The notes beneath the pieces were generated by a model that was not told the DNA's origin, made no database searches, and saw only the letters and a program-made list of their open reading frames with translations. Source: Alphaproteobacteria bacterium (GTDB taxonomy: Bacteria; Pseudomonadota; Alphaproteobacteria; UBA8366). From it: a DNA stretch of 64,000 nucleotides. This document shows positions 33,018 to 40,933 of the stretch, one piece after another. The stretch covers positions 1 through 64,000 of the forward strand of contig JANQKC010000023.1 of NCBI GenBank assembly GCA_028281325.1, read 5' to 3'. Within the stretch, counting starts at the first letter, position 1, and every line of letters starts with the position of its first letter. The position numbers and the translations under genes were made by a program.

Positions 33018-33812
33018 CTAGCATCGGTCGAACTGCGCCGTTTCATGCGGGTGGATCAAGCCGATATCGATCAAGGCTTCCCGCTGCCGACGCCAGCGGT
33101 TTTCGGCCCAGCGGCGGCCGACGGCCCGGAACACGATTCCCGGCATATCCGCTTGAATCGGGCCGGCGCAGTCGAACCAGAGCGCGCGGACCCATTGGTA
33201 AATCGCGATCCGTTCTTCCAGCGGCAGCGCTTGCAGTTGGCGGCGCAAAAAAATCTTGCCGAAGGCCACATGCCGGCCTTCGTCGCGGGCGATCAAGGTG
33301 TTGATTTGCTTGTACAGTGGGCAGGGGAACCAATCGCCGTAGAGCTGTTGCAGCCGCAGGCCTTCGCCTTCCAGCACGATGTGAAAGGCGACGATCGCCC
33401 CGTGATACGAGCCGCGCCATGCGAGGGCGCCTTCGTAGGCCATGGCGACGCCGTCGCAGATGTCCTCGATACCGCCGGCGCGGGCGAGGTAGCGCTCGTA
33501 ATAGCGGACATGCCGTTGTTCGTCCGCGATTTGCGTCCGGACGAAACGAATCGCGTTCCCATCGTCGAGTTCGCGCAGAAGGCGCTCGCACATGGTGATC
33601 GTTGCAAGCTCCCCGAAATAGAGTTGGCTGATCGCGGTCCGCACATACTGCATCCGCAGCCACGCCGGCTTCTTGATGCGGGTGTCCCAATCGATGCCGT
33701 TGTCGGCGACCGCGGCGGCGCGCAGCCCTTTTTCGGTCAGGCGGTCGAGCCGGTCAGCGTGGATTGCCGCGTCGCTGGTTTCCAGGGGGCGCATGGCGGG
33801 GTCACTTTTCAT
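33018..33812 (-). CDS. ferritin-like diiron protein, unknown function
   Basis: 264 residues, mostly helical. Carboxylate/His ligands of a diiron four-helix bundle are visible: Glu in Y-F-G-E-L-A, E-Q-R-H near 97-100, Glu in L-E-G-E-G and D-E-G-R-H near 178-182. Spacing is that of ferritin-like oxidases/oxygenases rather than storage ferritins. The substrate is unknown. The ATG at 33812 overlaps the end of the DUF3047 gene by 11 bases, so they are probably cotranscribed; an ATG at 33794 would remove the overlap. Confidence 0.78.
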   Translation of the reverse strand: MKSDPAMRPLETSDAAIHADRLDRLTEKGLRAAAVADNGIDWDTRIKKPAWLRMQYVRTAISQLYFGELATITMCERLLRELDDGNAIRFVRTQIADEQRHVRYYERYLARAGGIEDICDGVAMAYEGALAWRGSYHGAIVAFHIVLEGEGLRLQQLYGDWFPCPLYKQINTLIARDEGRHVAFGKIFLRRQLQALPLEERIAIYQWVRALWFDCAGPIQADMPGIVFRAVGRRWAENRWRRQREALIDIGLIHPHETAQFDRC

Positions 33813-34491
33813 GAAATTCCAGGTCGGCGACCTTGCCCATGCTCATCCCGCGCTTGTCGTCCGTGTCGGCGGAGATGGCGATCAGGCGGACCTTCGGCGG
33901 CGGATACCCGAATGCAATCTTGAAGTCCGAGACAATGTCGATGTCTTCCACGAACCATTGGCCGGTCGGGCTGTCGCCGGGACGCAGGATGATGATCTGC
34001 CCCTTCGACTTGAAATACGGATTCTCGATCCGGTCGCCGCGGTCGCGGACGCCGCCCCACACATAGGTCAGCACCTTGCCGCGAAGCGGCGACGTCCGGG
34101 TCCACTTGCCGACCTGGTCCATCAGGGACCAGCGGCTCGGTGGCGCGTCTTCGGTGTCGAAACAAATATGGATCGCCAGCGGCCGGTCATCCTTGCCTTT
34201 TACGGACAGGTCGGTGGACGGCGGCGTCGCGTCGACGCGCCAGCGCCAACTCACCCGGGTGACCGGGGCGGCCGACTTGGGTAATTCGCGGTATAGGAAC
34301 CCGACGCTTTCCGACGCGGACACCTCGATCGCGCCGTCCGGCGCGGCGCGGAACTGCGTCGCCGGCTTGCCGGGAACGTTCAGCGTCTGCCAACCGGGTG
34401 GGGCCGCCTGGCCGCTCTCATTGGCGGTCCCGGTGGCGGAATGATTGGTGAAGAGGAGAGCCGCGGCGACGGCGAACAAAGGTATCTTCAT
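33802..34491 (-). CDS. DUF3047 family secreted protein
   Basis: 229 residues. Signal peptide M-K-I-P-L-F-A-V-A-A-A-L-L-F opens at 34491. The mature part is beta-rich with S-W-R-W-R-V, D-D-R-P-L-A-I-H-I-C-F-D, and I-A-F-G-Y-P-P-P-K near the C-terminus, as in DUF3047 (a concanavalin-like sandwich of unknown function). It is probably periplasmic. A longer start upstream would put extra polar residues before the signal. It overlaps the ferritin-like gene. Confidence 0.8.
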   Translation of the reverse strand: MKIPLFAVAAALLFTNHSATGTANESGQAAPPGWQTLNVPGKPATQFRAAPDGAIEVSASESVGFLYRELPKSAAPVTRVSWRWRVDATPPSTDLSVKGKDDRPLAIHICFDTEDAPPSRWSLMDQVGKWTRTSPLRGKVLTYVWGGVRDRGDRIENPYFKSKGQIIILRPGDSPTGQWFVEDIDIVSDFKIAFGYPPPKVRLIAISADTDDKRGMSMGKVADLEFHEK

Positions 34492-34604
34492 ACGCAGCAA
34501 TATTGTCAAATCGCGAGCGATTTCAAAATAACAACTGCTCACACAAATGACAGTAGGCCGCGATTATGCGGCCGGCGCTCGGCGCCCGATCGGCGTCAGG
34601 CGGG

Positions 34605-35744
34605 TCAGTCGCGCTGCCAGACGGCGCGGCTTTCCAGCAGGGATGCGACGTCCTGGCGCGACAGGCCCCAATCCTCCAGGCCCGCCGCGGTATCCGCCCC
34701 CGGCTGCGGCGGCGGGCACTGAACCTCAAGCTCGGTTCGGCTGAAGCGCGGCGCCGGGGCCGGTTGGACCACGCCGTCGATCTCGATGAAGGTGTCGCGC
34801 GCCTTCATATGGGGATGGTCCGGTGCTTCACCCATCGACAGGACCGGCGCGAAACAGACATCGGTTCCCTCCAGGATGGCGCACCACTCGTCCCGGGTCT
34901 TTTGTTTGAAGAGCGCGCGCAGCTTTTCTTTCATGTCCGGCCACTTGTCGCGGTCGAGCTGGTCCGGCAGCGGTTCCTTTTCCAAGTCGAGGCGTTGCAA
35001 AAGTTCCGCGTAGAACTGCGGCTCGATCGAGGCAATGCTGATGAATTTGCCGTCCTTGGTCTCGTAGGCGCCGTAGTAATGCGCTCCGCCGTCAAGCTGA
35101 TTGCTCTCGCGCTCGTCCTTCCAGACGCCGATGGAGCGCAGGCCGTAGGCCGCCGTGATAAGCGACGCGGCGCCGTCGACCATGGCGACGTCCAGCACCT
35201 GCCCTTTACCGGATTTCGACGCTTCCAGGATGGCGCTGACTATGCCGAGCGCCAGATACAGCGCGCCGCCGCCGAAGTCGCCGACGATATTGAGCGGCGG
35301 GGACGGCGGTCCGTCCTTGGGGCCGATGGCGTGCAGGGCGCCGGTCAGCGCGATGTAGTTGATGTCGTGGCCCGCCGCCTGGGCAAGCGGTCCGTCCTGA
35401 CCCCAGCCGGTCATGCGGCCGTAGGCCAGCTTCGGGTTCCGTGCGAGGCAGACATCCGGACCCACGCCCAGCCGTTCCATCACGCCCGGCCGGAAGCCTT
35501 CGATCAGACCATCGGCTTGGTCGACCAGTTTGAGCGCGGTTTCGATGCCATCGGGATGTTTCAGGTCGATGGAAACGGATCGGCGGCCGCGGTTCAGGAT
35601 ATTGGACCGGAACATCGGCTGATCCGGATCGACACGGTCGATGCGCAGAATATCCGCGCCCAGGTCCGCAAGCAGCATCGCGCACATCGGTCCAGGGCCG
35701 ATTCCCGCGAATTCGACAATCTTCACGCCAGCTAAGGGTCCCAT
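34605..35744 (-). CDS. alpha-methylacyl-CoA racemase (family III CoA-transferase fold)
   Basis: 379 residues. All three catalytic residues of the well-studied M. tuberculosis enzyme appear at the same numbers: His126 in A-A-G-H-D-I-N-Y, Asp156 in V-G-D-F-G-G-G, and Glu241 in A-S-I-E-P-Q-F-Y. It interconverts R- and S-2-methylacyl-CoA so that branched-chain or sterol side-chain acids can enter beta-oxidation. The ATG at 35744 has AGGAGA upstream. The CoA-transferase and hotdog hydratase genes that follow fit acyl-CoA catabolism. Confidence 0.92.
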   Translation of the reverse strand: MGPLAGVKIVEFAGIGPGPMCAMLLADLGADILRIDRVDPDQPMFRSNILNRGRRSVSIDLKHPDGIETALKLVDQADGLIEGFRPGVMERLGVGPDVCLARNPKLAYGRMTGWGQDGPLAQAAGHDINYIALTGALHAIGPKDGPPSPPLNIVGDFGGGALYLALGIVSAILEASKSGKGQVLDVAMVDGAASLITAAYGLRSIGVWKDERESNQLDGGAHYYGAYETKDGKFISIASIEPQFYAELLQRLDLEKEPLPDQLDRDKWPDMKEKLRALFKQKTRDEWCAILEGTDVCFAPVLSMGEAPDHPHMKARDTFIEIDGVVQPAPAPRFSRTELEVQCPPPQPGADTAAGLEDWGLSRQDVASLLESRAVWQRD

Positions 35745-35821
35745 CGTATCTCCTCTCGTTCGGCGACCGTCACGGCAACAAGCCTCAACGCCACCCATGC
35801 TGTCAAATCAAGGGGCTAGCT

Positions 35822-36031
35822 TTGCAGGAAGAGGCGCGGCCCTGCAATTTCGAATGGTCGGATTTTCGGCGTTTCCGTCGGAATTCGGATTGTTCTGCCT
35901 ATGGGAACCGTTTGCGGGAAAAATCATGCAATGAACTGTTTATTAAAGATTCGGAAACACACTCAAAGATAGAAGAATATTTATACAAGCAACCAGTGGA
36001 AGATTTTGGCGGCCTCGTAAGGGGAGATTAA
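35822..36031 (+). CDS. possible small protein (69 codons), TTG start
   Basis: An open frame from a TTG preceded by AAGGGG runs to TAA at 36029-36031 and is followed 5 bases later by a strong intrinsic terminator. The C-terminal half (E-T-H-S-K-I-E-E-Y-L-Y-K-Q-P-V-E-D-F-G-G) is plausible as protein and AT-rich, while the first half is Arg/Phe-rich and less so. The terminator shows that something is transcribed here; a small RNA with or without this frame is the alternative. Confidence 0.35.
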   Translation: MQEEARPCNFEWSDFRRFRRNSDCSAYGNRLREKSCNELFIKDSETHSKIEEYLYKQPVEDFGGLVRGD

Positions 36032-36035
36032 CTCC

Positions 36036-36075
36036 AAGGGCCGGCGCTCCCCCTCTCTGCCGGCCCTTCCTTTTT
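36036..36075 (+). terminator. Rho-independent terminator
   Basis: AAGGGCCGGC (36036-36045) pairs perfectly with GCCGGCCCTT (36059-36068) across a 13-base C/T loop, followed by CCTTTTT. It closes a short plus-strand transcription unit divergent from the racemase gene. Confidence 0.85.
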
Positions 36076-36158
36076 CGAGATAGAGACTGGCGTCGCGTCG
36101 ACTTGCCGCCGAACGGTGCGCTGGGTCATTCTATGGGCATGGCCCGGGAAATCCGTTC

Positions 36159-37718
36159 GTGAGCAAGCTGCTGGAAGCCAAGGATGCCGTTGCGTTGGTG
36201 GCGGACGGCATGACCTTGGCGGTCGACGGTTTCGTCGGCGCCGCGACGCCTGAGGAACTGCTCAGCGCCCTGGAAACGCGCTATCTCGACAGCGGCGCGC
36301 CCAAGGACCTGACGGTGATCGCATCCACCGGACAAGGCGATGCGCAGGGCCGCGGTCTCGACCGGCTGGCGCATGCCGGCCTCATTCGCCGTCTCATCAC
36401 CTCCTATCTGAATTTGAACCGCGTGCTGCAGAAGCGGCTCATCGACGAAGAATTGGAAGGCTATCTGCTGCCGCTCGGGGTGATCGTCCAACTCTACCGC
36501 GAGATCGCGGCGGGCCGGCCCGGCCTGGTCACGCATGTCGGGTTGGATACCTTCGTCGACCCCCGCCAGGAAGGCGGTCGGGTCAACGCCCGCACGGTCG
36601 ATGATCTGGTCGAAGTCGTGTCGCTCGCCGGGAAGGAATGGCTGTTCTACCCGAGCATGAAACTGGATATCGGTTTCTTGCGCGGCACCACCGCGGACAT
36701 GGACGGCAACATCACGATGGAGCGCGAGATCGCGACATTCCAGGGCCCGTCCTTTGCCCAGGCGGTCCGTAACGCAGGCGGCACCGTGATCGCCCAGGTC
36801 GAACGCGTTGTCGAGCCGGGAACGCTCAATCCGCGTCACGTTGTCGTTCCGGGTCATCTCATCGATTATCTGGTCCTGGGCGCGGCGAAGAACCATCGGC
36901 AGACTTTCGCAACGGCCTATAATCCGTTGTTCAGCGGCGAGGAGCGCGCCGAGATTGGCGAGATCGCGCCGGCGCCGCTCGATGCGCGGAAATTGATCGG
37001 GCGTCGCGCGGCGATGGAGTTGCGGCGCGGAGACGTGGTCAATCTGGGCGTCGGGATCGCCGGGTATGTCGCGACCGTGGCGCGCGAGGAGGACTGCGGC
37101 GATGCCTTCACGCTGACGGTCGAGTCCGGCGCGACCGGCGGTTATCCCGCTTACAATCTGGATTTCGGCGCATCGATCAACGCGGGATCGGTGATCGATC
37201 ACACCTATCAGTTCGATTTTTACGACGGCGGTGGGCTGGACATCACGATCGTGGGGCTGGCGCAGATGGATGCCGCGGGCAACGTGAACGTCTCGAAACT
37301 GGCGCATCGGATCCCCGGCGTTGGCGGGTTCTTCAACGTGACCCAAGGGGCGGAGCGGGTCGTCTTCTGCGGCCTGTTCACGGCCGGCGATCAGGACATC
37401 GTGGTGACGCCGGACGGGCTGCGGATCGACCGCGACGGATCGGTCGTGAAGTTCGTCGAACATGTCGAACAGGTGACGTTCAACGCCCGACACGCCTTGG
37501 CCAAGGGGCAGCGCGTCACGGCGATGACCGAACGCGGTGTGTTCGAGGTTACGGAGGACGGTCCGGTGTTGACCGAGATTGCGCCGGGGGTCGACCTCGA
37601 ACGCGACATTCTCGCCCGCATGGCCTTTCGCCCGGCCGTCAGTCCATCGCTTGCAACCATGCCGGCGGAGATTTTCCATCCCGGCCGCTTCGACCTCGCC
37701 CGTTACGTGAACCGTTGA
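36159..37718 (+). CDS. family I CoA-transferase (acetate/propionate-type, fused subunits)
   Basis: 519 residues combining the alpha (about 1-240) and beta (about 260-519) halves of family I CoA-transferases. The N-terminal glycine loop reads A-V-D-G-F-V-G-A-A-T. The catalytic Glu lies in L-T-V-E-S-G-A-T-G-G near residue 330, forming a gamma-glutamyl-CoA intermediate. Start is GTG. It likely activates a short or medium carboxylic acid by CoA transfer from acetyl-CoA or a similar donor. It precedes the double-hotdog gene by 26 bp, so they share an operon. Confidence 0.9.
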   Translation: MSKLLEAKDAVALVADGMTLAVDGFVGAATPEELLSALETRYLDSGAPKDLTVIASTGQGDAQGRGLDRLAHAGLIRRLITSYLNLNRVLQKRLIDEELEGYLLPLGVIVQLYREIAAGRPGLVTHVGLDTFVDPRQEGGRVNARTVDDLVEVVSLAGKEWLFYPSMKLDIGFLRGTTADMDGNITMEREIATFQGPSFAQAVRNAGGTVIAQVERVVEPGTLNPRHVVVPGHLIDYLVLGAAKNHRQTFATAYNPLFSGEERAEIGEIAPAPLDARKLIGRRAAMELRRGDVVNLGVGIAGYVATVAREEDCGDAFTLTVESGATGGYPAYNLDFGASINAGSVIDHTYQFDFYDGGGLDITIVGLAQMDAAGNVNVSKLAHRIPGVGGFFNVTQGAERVVFCGLFTAGDQDIVVTPDGLRIDRDGSVVKFVEHVEQVTFNARHALAKGQRVTAMTERGVFEVTEDGPVLTEIAPGVDLERDILARMAFRPAVSPSLATMPAEIFHPGRFDLARYVNR

Positions 37719-37744
37719 CCCGCCAGCAGGGAGACCGATCCAGT

Positions 37745-38884
37745 ATGTCCGAAGACACGAAACAATTCCCAACAATCACCGAAGAAGGCATGGATGCGCT
37801 GCGTCAGCGGATCGGGGTCAAGATCGAGAATACGCTGGAGCCCTGGTGTCACGAGGCGACCCGGGACAATATTCGCCACTACGCCCACGGGATTGGCGAC
37901 GACAATCCCTTGTGGTGCGACCCCGATTACGCGGCGGGCACGCCGCATGGCGGGATCATCGCGCCGCCGTCTTTCCTGTTCGCCTGCAGCCGGATCATAT
38001 CCGGCTATGTCGGTGGGTTGCCCGGAGTCCACGCCATGTGGGCCGGCGCGGACTTCACCTGGCATGATGTCATTCGTCGCAATGACGAGATTCACACCGA
38101 GGCGTCGCTCAAGGACTTGATCGTGCACGATACGCGGTTTTCGGGCCGCGCGGTTCGGCAGATCTATCATGTGCGGTTCTTCAATGGCGGCGGCGACTTG
38201 CTGGCGGACGCCGAGAGTTGGTGTTTCCGCACGGATCGCGATGCCGCGCGCGAGGAAGGCACGAAATACACGGCGCTTAAGAACAAGGCCGATGTCGAAT
38301 ACAGCGACGATGATCTGGCGGATTTCTTCCGGTATTACGAGCAAGAAGAGGTTCGCGGCGCCACGCCCCGCTATTACGAGGACGTCTCGGTCGGCGATGC
38401 CGTGCCGCGAATCGTAAAAGGTCCGATGACCGTCACCGGTTTCATCGCCTATGCGCAGGGATGGGGCGGGCTGTACATCCGCGCCAACAAACTCGCCTGG
38501 AAGCAGGTCAAGGCGCATCGCGGACTCGGCATTAAGAATAAATACGGTATTCCCGATTGTCCGGAGCGGGTGCACTGGGAAGACGAGTTCGCGACGCGGG
38601 TCGGTGCGCCGGCCGCGTACGACTACGGACCGGAGCGATGCTCCTGGATGACCCACCATTTGACCAACTGGATGGGGGATACGGGCTTTCTGCGGTCCTG
38701 TTACACCGAGATACGTAGACACAACCCGGTCGGCGACATGCTGTTCATCGATGGCACGGTGACGCGCAAGTTCGTCGAGGACGGACTGGGCTATGTCGAG
38801 GTCGAGCAGCAGGCCGTGCAGCAGGATGGCGAACTGTCGGCGCGCGGACAGGGTGTCGTGCGGTTGCCAATGCGCAATAATTGA
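37745..38884 (+). CDS. double-hotdog MaoC-like acyl-CoA dehydratase
   Basis: 379 residues with two hotdog halves. The N-terminal FAS1-type dehydratase part has D-N-I-R-H-Y-A-H-G-I-G-D-D-N-P-L and P-P-S-F-L-F. The C-terminal half has Y-E-D-V-S-V-G-D and a T-G-F-I-A-Y-A-Q-G motif. The D-x-N-P-x-x-x-D signature suggests 2-enoyl-CoA hydratase activity. Its place after a CoA-transferase indicates a shared substrate pathway. The ATG at 37745 has AGGGAGA upstream. Confidence 0.83.
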   Translation: MSEDTKQFPTITEEGMDALRQRIGVKIENTLEPWCHEATRDNIRHYAHGIGDDNPLWCDPDYAAGTPHGGIIAPPSFLFACSRIISGYVGGLPGVHAMWAGADFTWHDVIRRNDEIHTEASLKDLIVHDTRFSGRAVRQIYHVRFFNGGGDLLADAESWCFRTDRDAAREEGTKYTALKNKADVEYSDDDLADFFRYYEQEEVRGATPRYYEDVSVGDAVPRIVKGPMTVTGFIAYAQGWGGLYIRANKLAWKQVKAHRGLGIKNKYGIPDCPERVHWEDEFATRVGAPAAYDYGPERCSWMTHHLTNWMGDTGFLRSCYTEIRRHNPVGDMLFIDGTVTRKFVEDGLGYVEVEQQAVQQDGELSARGQGVVRLPMRNN

Positions 38885-39020
38885 GCATGTTTAGCCTGTT
38901 GCACCCGTGTCACCCTTGGCGATATTGCCACGGCTGCCGTGTCCATAAAGGTTGACCATATACGTGCGCAGGGGCTTTATTCCTCAGAGGGCACGCCGTT
39001 TTTCTTAAGAAAGGTTCACG

Positions 39021-40076
39021 ATGCTTTTTCGGAAGACAATGATGCCGCTCGTCTGCGTGGGCGCGTTGGCGTTTGGGTCGACGCTGGCCGCGGCAAACGA
39101 CAAGGGGTTGGAGGGGTTGTATGTCAGCGGCGCCGCCGGCCTTAACTTCCTTCCCGAGAATTCGGACCTCAATTCCGCCGAAGCGGAATACGAGGATTTC
39201 AACTGGGCCGCAGCCGGCGCGGTGGGATATGCGCTTGGCAACGGACTGCGGTTGGAGAGCGAACTCGGCTTCCGCCCGAACGATGTCGACAATATCACCG
39301 GGGTCGCCGGCGGGTCGGGTGACGTGGACGTCCTGAACTGGATGTTCAACGCCTTGTACGACTTCAAGCAATTGAACCTTCCGGTGACGCCGTATGTCGG
39401 TGCCGGTATCGGTATCGCGCATGTCGATGTCGACGGCGCGACACCGGTGGCGGGCAGCACGATCGACGATTCGGACATTGGGTTTGCCTTCCAAGGCATC
39501 GCCGGCTTGTCCCTGTCGTTGACGGAGAATTTGGCAGCGACGGTCGATTACCGGCATCTCCGCGTGCCGAGCGTCAGCTTCCGCACCAATGGCGGCACCA
39601 ATGTCGATAGCGATTATGCGACGAACCAGATCATGGTGGGGTTGCGCTACACGTTCGGTGCGCCGCCGAAGCCGGCCCCCGCGCCGGTCAGTCAACCCGC
39701 GCCTGCGCCACAACCGACGCCGGCGCCGGCACCAGTCGTTCAGCCGCAACCGCGGGAGTTCATCGTCTTCTTCGATTTCGACCAATCGTCCCTGACGCCT
39801 GAGGCTCAGAGAATCGTGGCCGATGCCGCGGCGCAGGCAAAAGAGGGCTATGTGCGGATCCGGCTCGCGGGCCATGCGGACCGGGCGGGTTCCTCACAGT
39901 ACAACTTGGGTCTGTCGCAACGGCGTGCGGATTCGGTGGAAGCCGAGTTGCGGCGTCTCGGTGTGTCTTCGGCGGAAATCGCGACCGAAGCCAAGGGCGA
40001 GGCCGAGCCTCTTGTCCCGACGGCGGATGGTGTTCCGGAGCCGCAGAATCGGCGCGTCGAAATCATGATGCAATAG
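39021..40076 (+). CDS. OmpA-family outer membrane protein
   Basis: 351 residues: signal peptide ending near A-L-A-F-G-S-T-L-A-A-A; an eight-strand type beta-barrel (about 28-210) ending in V-G-L-R-Y-T-F; a Pro/Ala-rich linker (about 213-245); and a C-terminal OmpA peptidoglycan-binding domain with F-D-F-D-Q-S-S-L and the Asp/Arg of A-G-H-A-D-R-A-G-S-S. It tethers the outer membrane to the cell wall. AGAAAGG precedes the ATG. A strong terminator follows. Confidence 0.94.
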   Translation: MLFRKTMMPLVCVGALAFGSTLAAANDKGLEGLYVSGAAGLNFLPENSDLNSAEAEYEDFNWAAAGAVGYALGNGLRLESELGFRPNDVDNITGVAGGSGDVDVLNWMFNALYDFKQLNLPVTPYVGAGIGIAHVDVDGATPVAGSTIDDSDIGFAFQGIAGLSLSLTENLAATVDYRHLRVPSVSFRTNGGTNVDSDYATNQIMVGLRYTFGAPPKPAPAPVSQPAPAPQPTPAPAPVVQPQPREFIVFFDFDQSSLTPEAQRIVADAAAQAKEGYVRIRLAGHADRAGSSQYNLGLSQRRADSVEAELRRLGVSSAEIATEAKGEAEPLVPTADGVPEPQNRRVEIMMQ

Positions 40077-40099
40077 GTTTCGACGACAGTCTAAACGGC

Positions 40100-40136
40100 A
40101 ACCGGCCGGACCTTAGGGTCCGGCCGGTTTGTTTTT
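40100..40136 (+). terminator. Rho-independent terminator of the ompA-like gene
   Basis: AACCGGCCGGACC (40100-40112) pairs perfectly with GGTCCGGCCGGTT (40117-40129), loop TTAG, followed by TGTTTTT. Confidence 0.93.
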
Positions 40137-40163
40137 GGGTCGCTGCGGAACGAAACCGTTCTA

Positions 40164-40754
40164 TCAGCGCTTAGGCTGCAGTGTTCCGGATTTCGGTTGC
40201 AAGATGGTCGTCTGCACCGGGTTGCACGCCGCGCTGGCAAGCTGATTAGGCCCATCATAATGCAGCGCGAGATGGGCGAGATCGACCCGGCTTTTGGCGG
40301 TCTTCTCGAACATCGTGCTTGCATCGGCGCAGAATTGGTCGCGATCCGCATTGCTGCGGGCGGATGCCTCGTTGGCGAGCCGCGTGACGAAGCGGTTCAG
40401 CCGCCGGGGGCCGGCCTTGCCGTAGCGGCGTTTGAATTCCTGACGGATCGCGGTGCCGTATTTCTTCAGGCTCGACCGATGATTGATGACGAACGCGTTG
40501 TAGTCCGCCCGCGCGCCGCAGGACAGCGCCGCCACCATCAAATGCGTTTGCATGCGGCGGACTTCGATCGACACAACGCCGTCCGATGCCCGATCATTGC
40601 CATATGCCGAACACTGGTTCGCCAAACCCGTTGATACTGGTGCCGCGACCGCGCCCATCAAGGCGAGGCCGAACACGCGCGCACTCATGCGGCGGCCTGC
40701 TTTCGCGGCCGTCGGACTGAATCGGAGTTTCCATTGCATCTTCATGAGCTTCAT
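40164..40754 (-). CDS. secreted hypothetical protein
   Basis: 196 residues with a signal peptide (F-G-L-A-L-M-G-A-V-A-A-P-V-S-T-G-L-A) after a basic start. The mature protein is helical and basic, with a few spaced Cys (Q-C-S-A, L-S-C-G-A-R-A-D, Q-F-C-A-D-A, A-A-C-N-P) that could form disulfides. I do not recognise the family. The ATG at 40754 has AAAGGA at a good distance. Convergent to the ompA-like gene. Confidence 0.72.
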   Translation of the reverse strand: MKLMKMQWKLRFSPTAAKAGRRMSARVFGLALMGAVAAPVSTGLANQCSAYGNDRASDGVVSIEVRRMQTHLMVAALSCGARADYNAFVINHRSSLKKYGTAIRQEFKRRYGKAGPRRLNRFVTRLANEASARSNADRDQFCADASTMFEKTAKSRVDLAHLALHYDGPNQLASAACNPVQTTILQPKSGTLQPKR

Positions 40755-40933
40755 GAACTGTCCTTTGTTCCGATGGTCTCTGTCAAGAGCACGAGAGATC
40801 AATTCGGTAATGTGCTCACCCGATGCCACGGTCGCACTGGCCTCGTTAACAACATCTAAAGCTTTATGGTTAACTGCCGCCGAATTACGGCGACATTATG
40901 GACGCGGTGTCAATGGCGGACATCACGCATCGG

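Noticed and set aside
36126-37775. A 549-codon minus-strand open frame
   Set aside because: Exact antisense of the CoA-transferase, which has clear family motifs; the shadow has none.
38931-38943. CACGGC/GCCGTG palindrome before the ompA-like gene as a terminator
   Set aside because: The loop would be a single base and no T-run follows.
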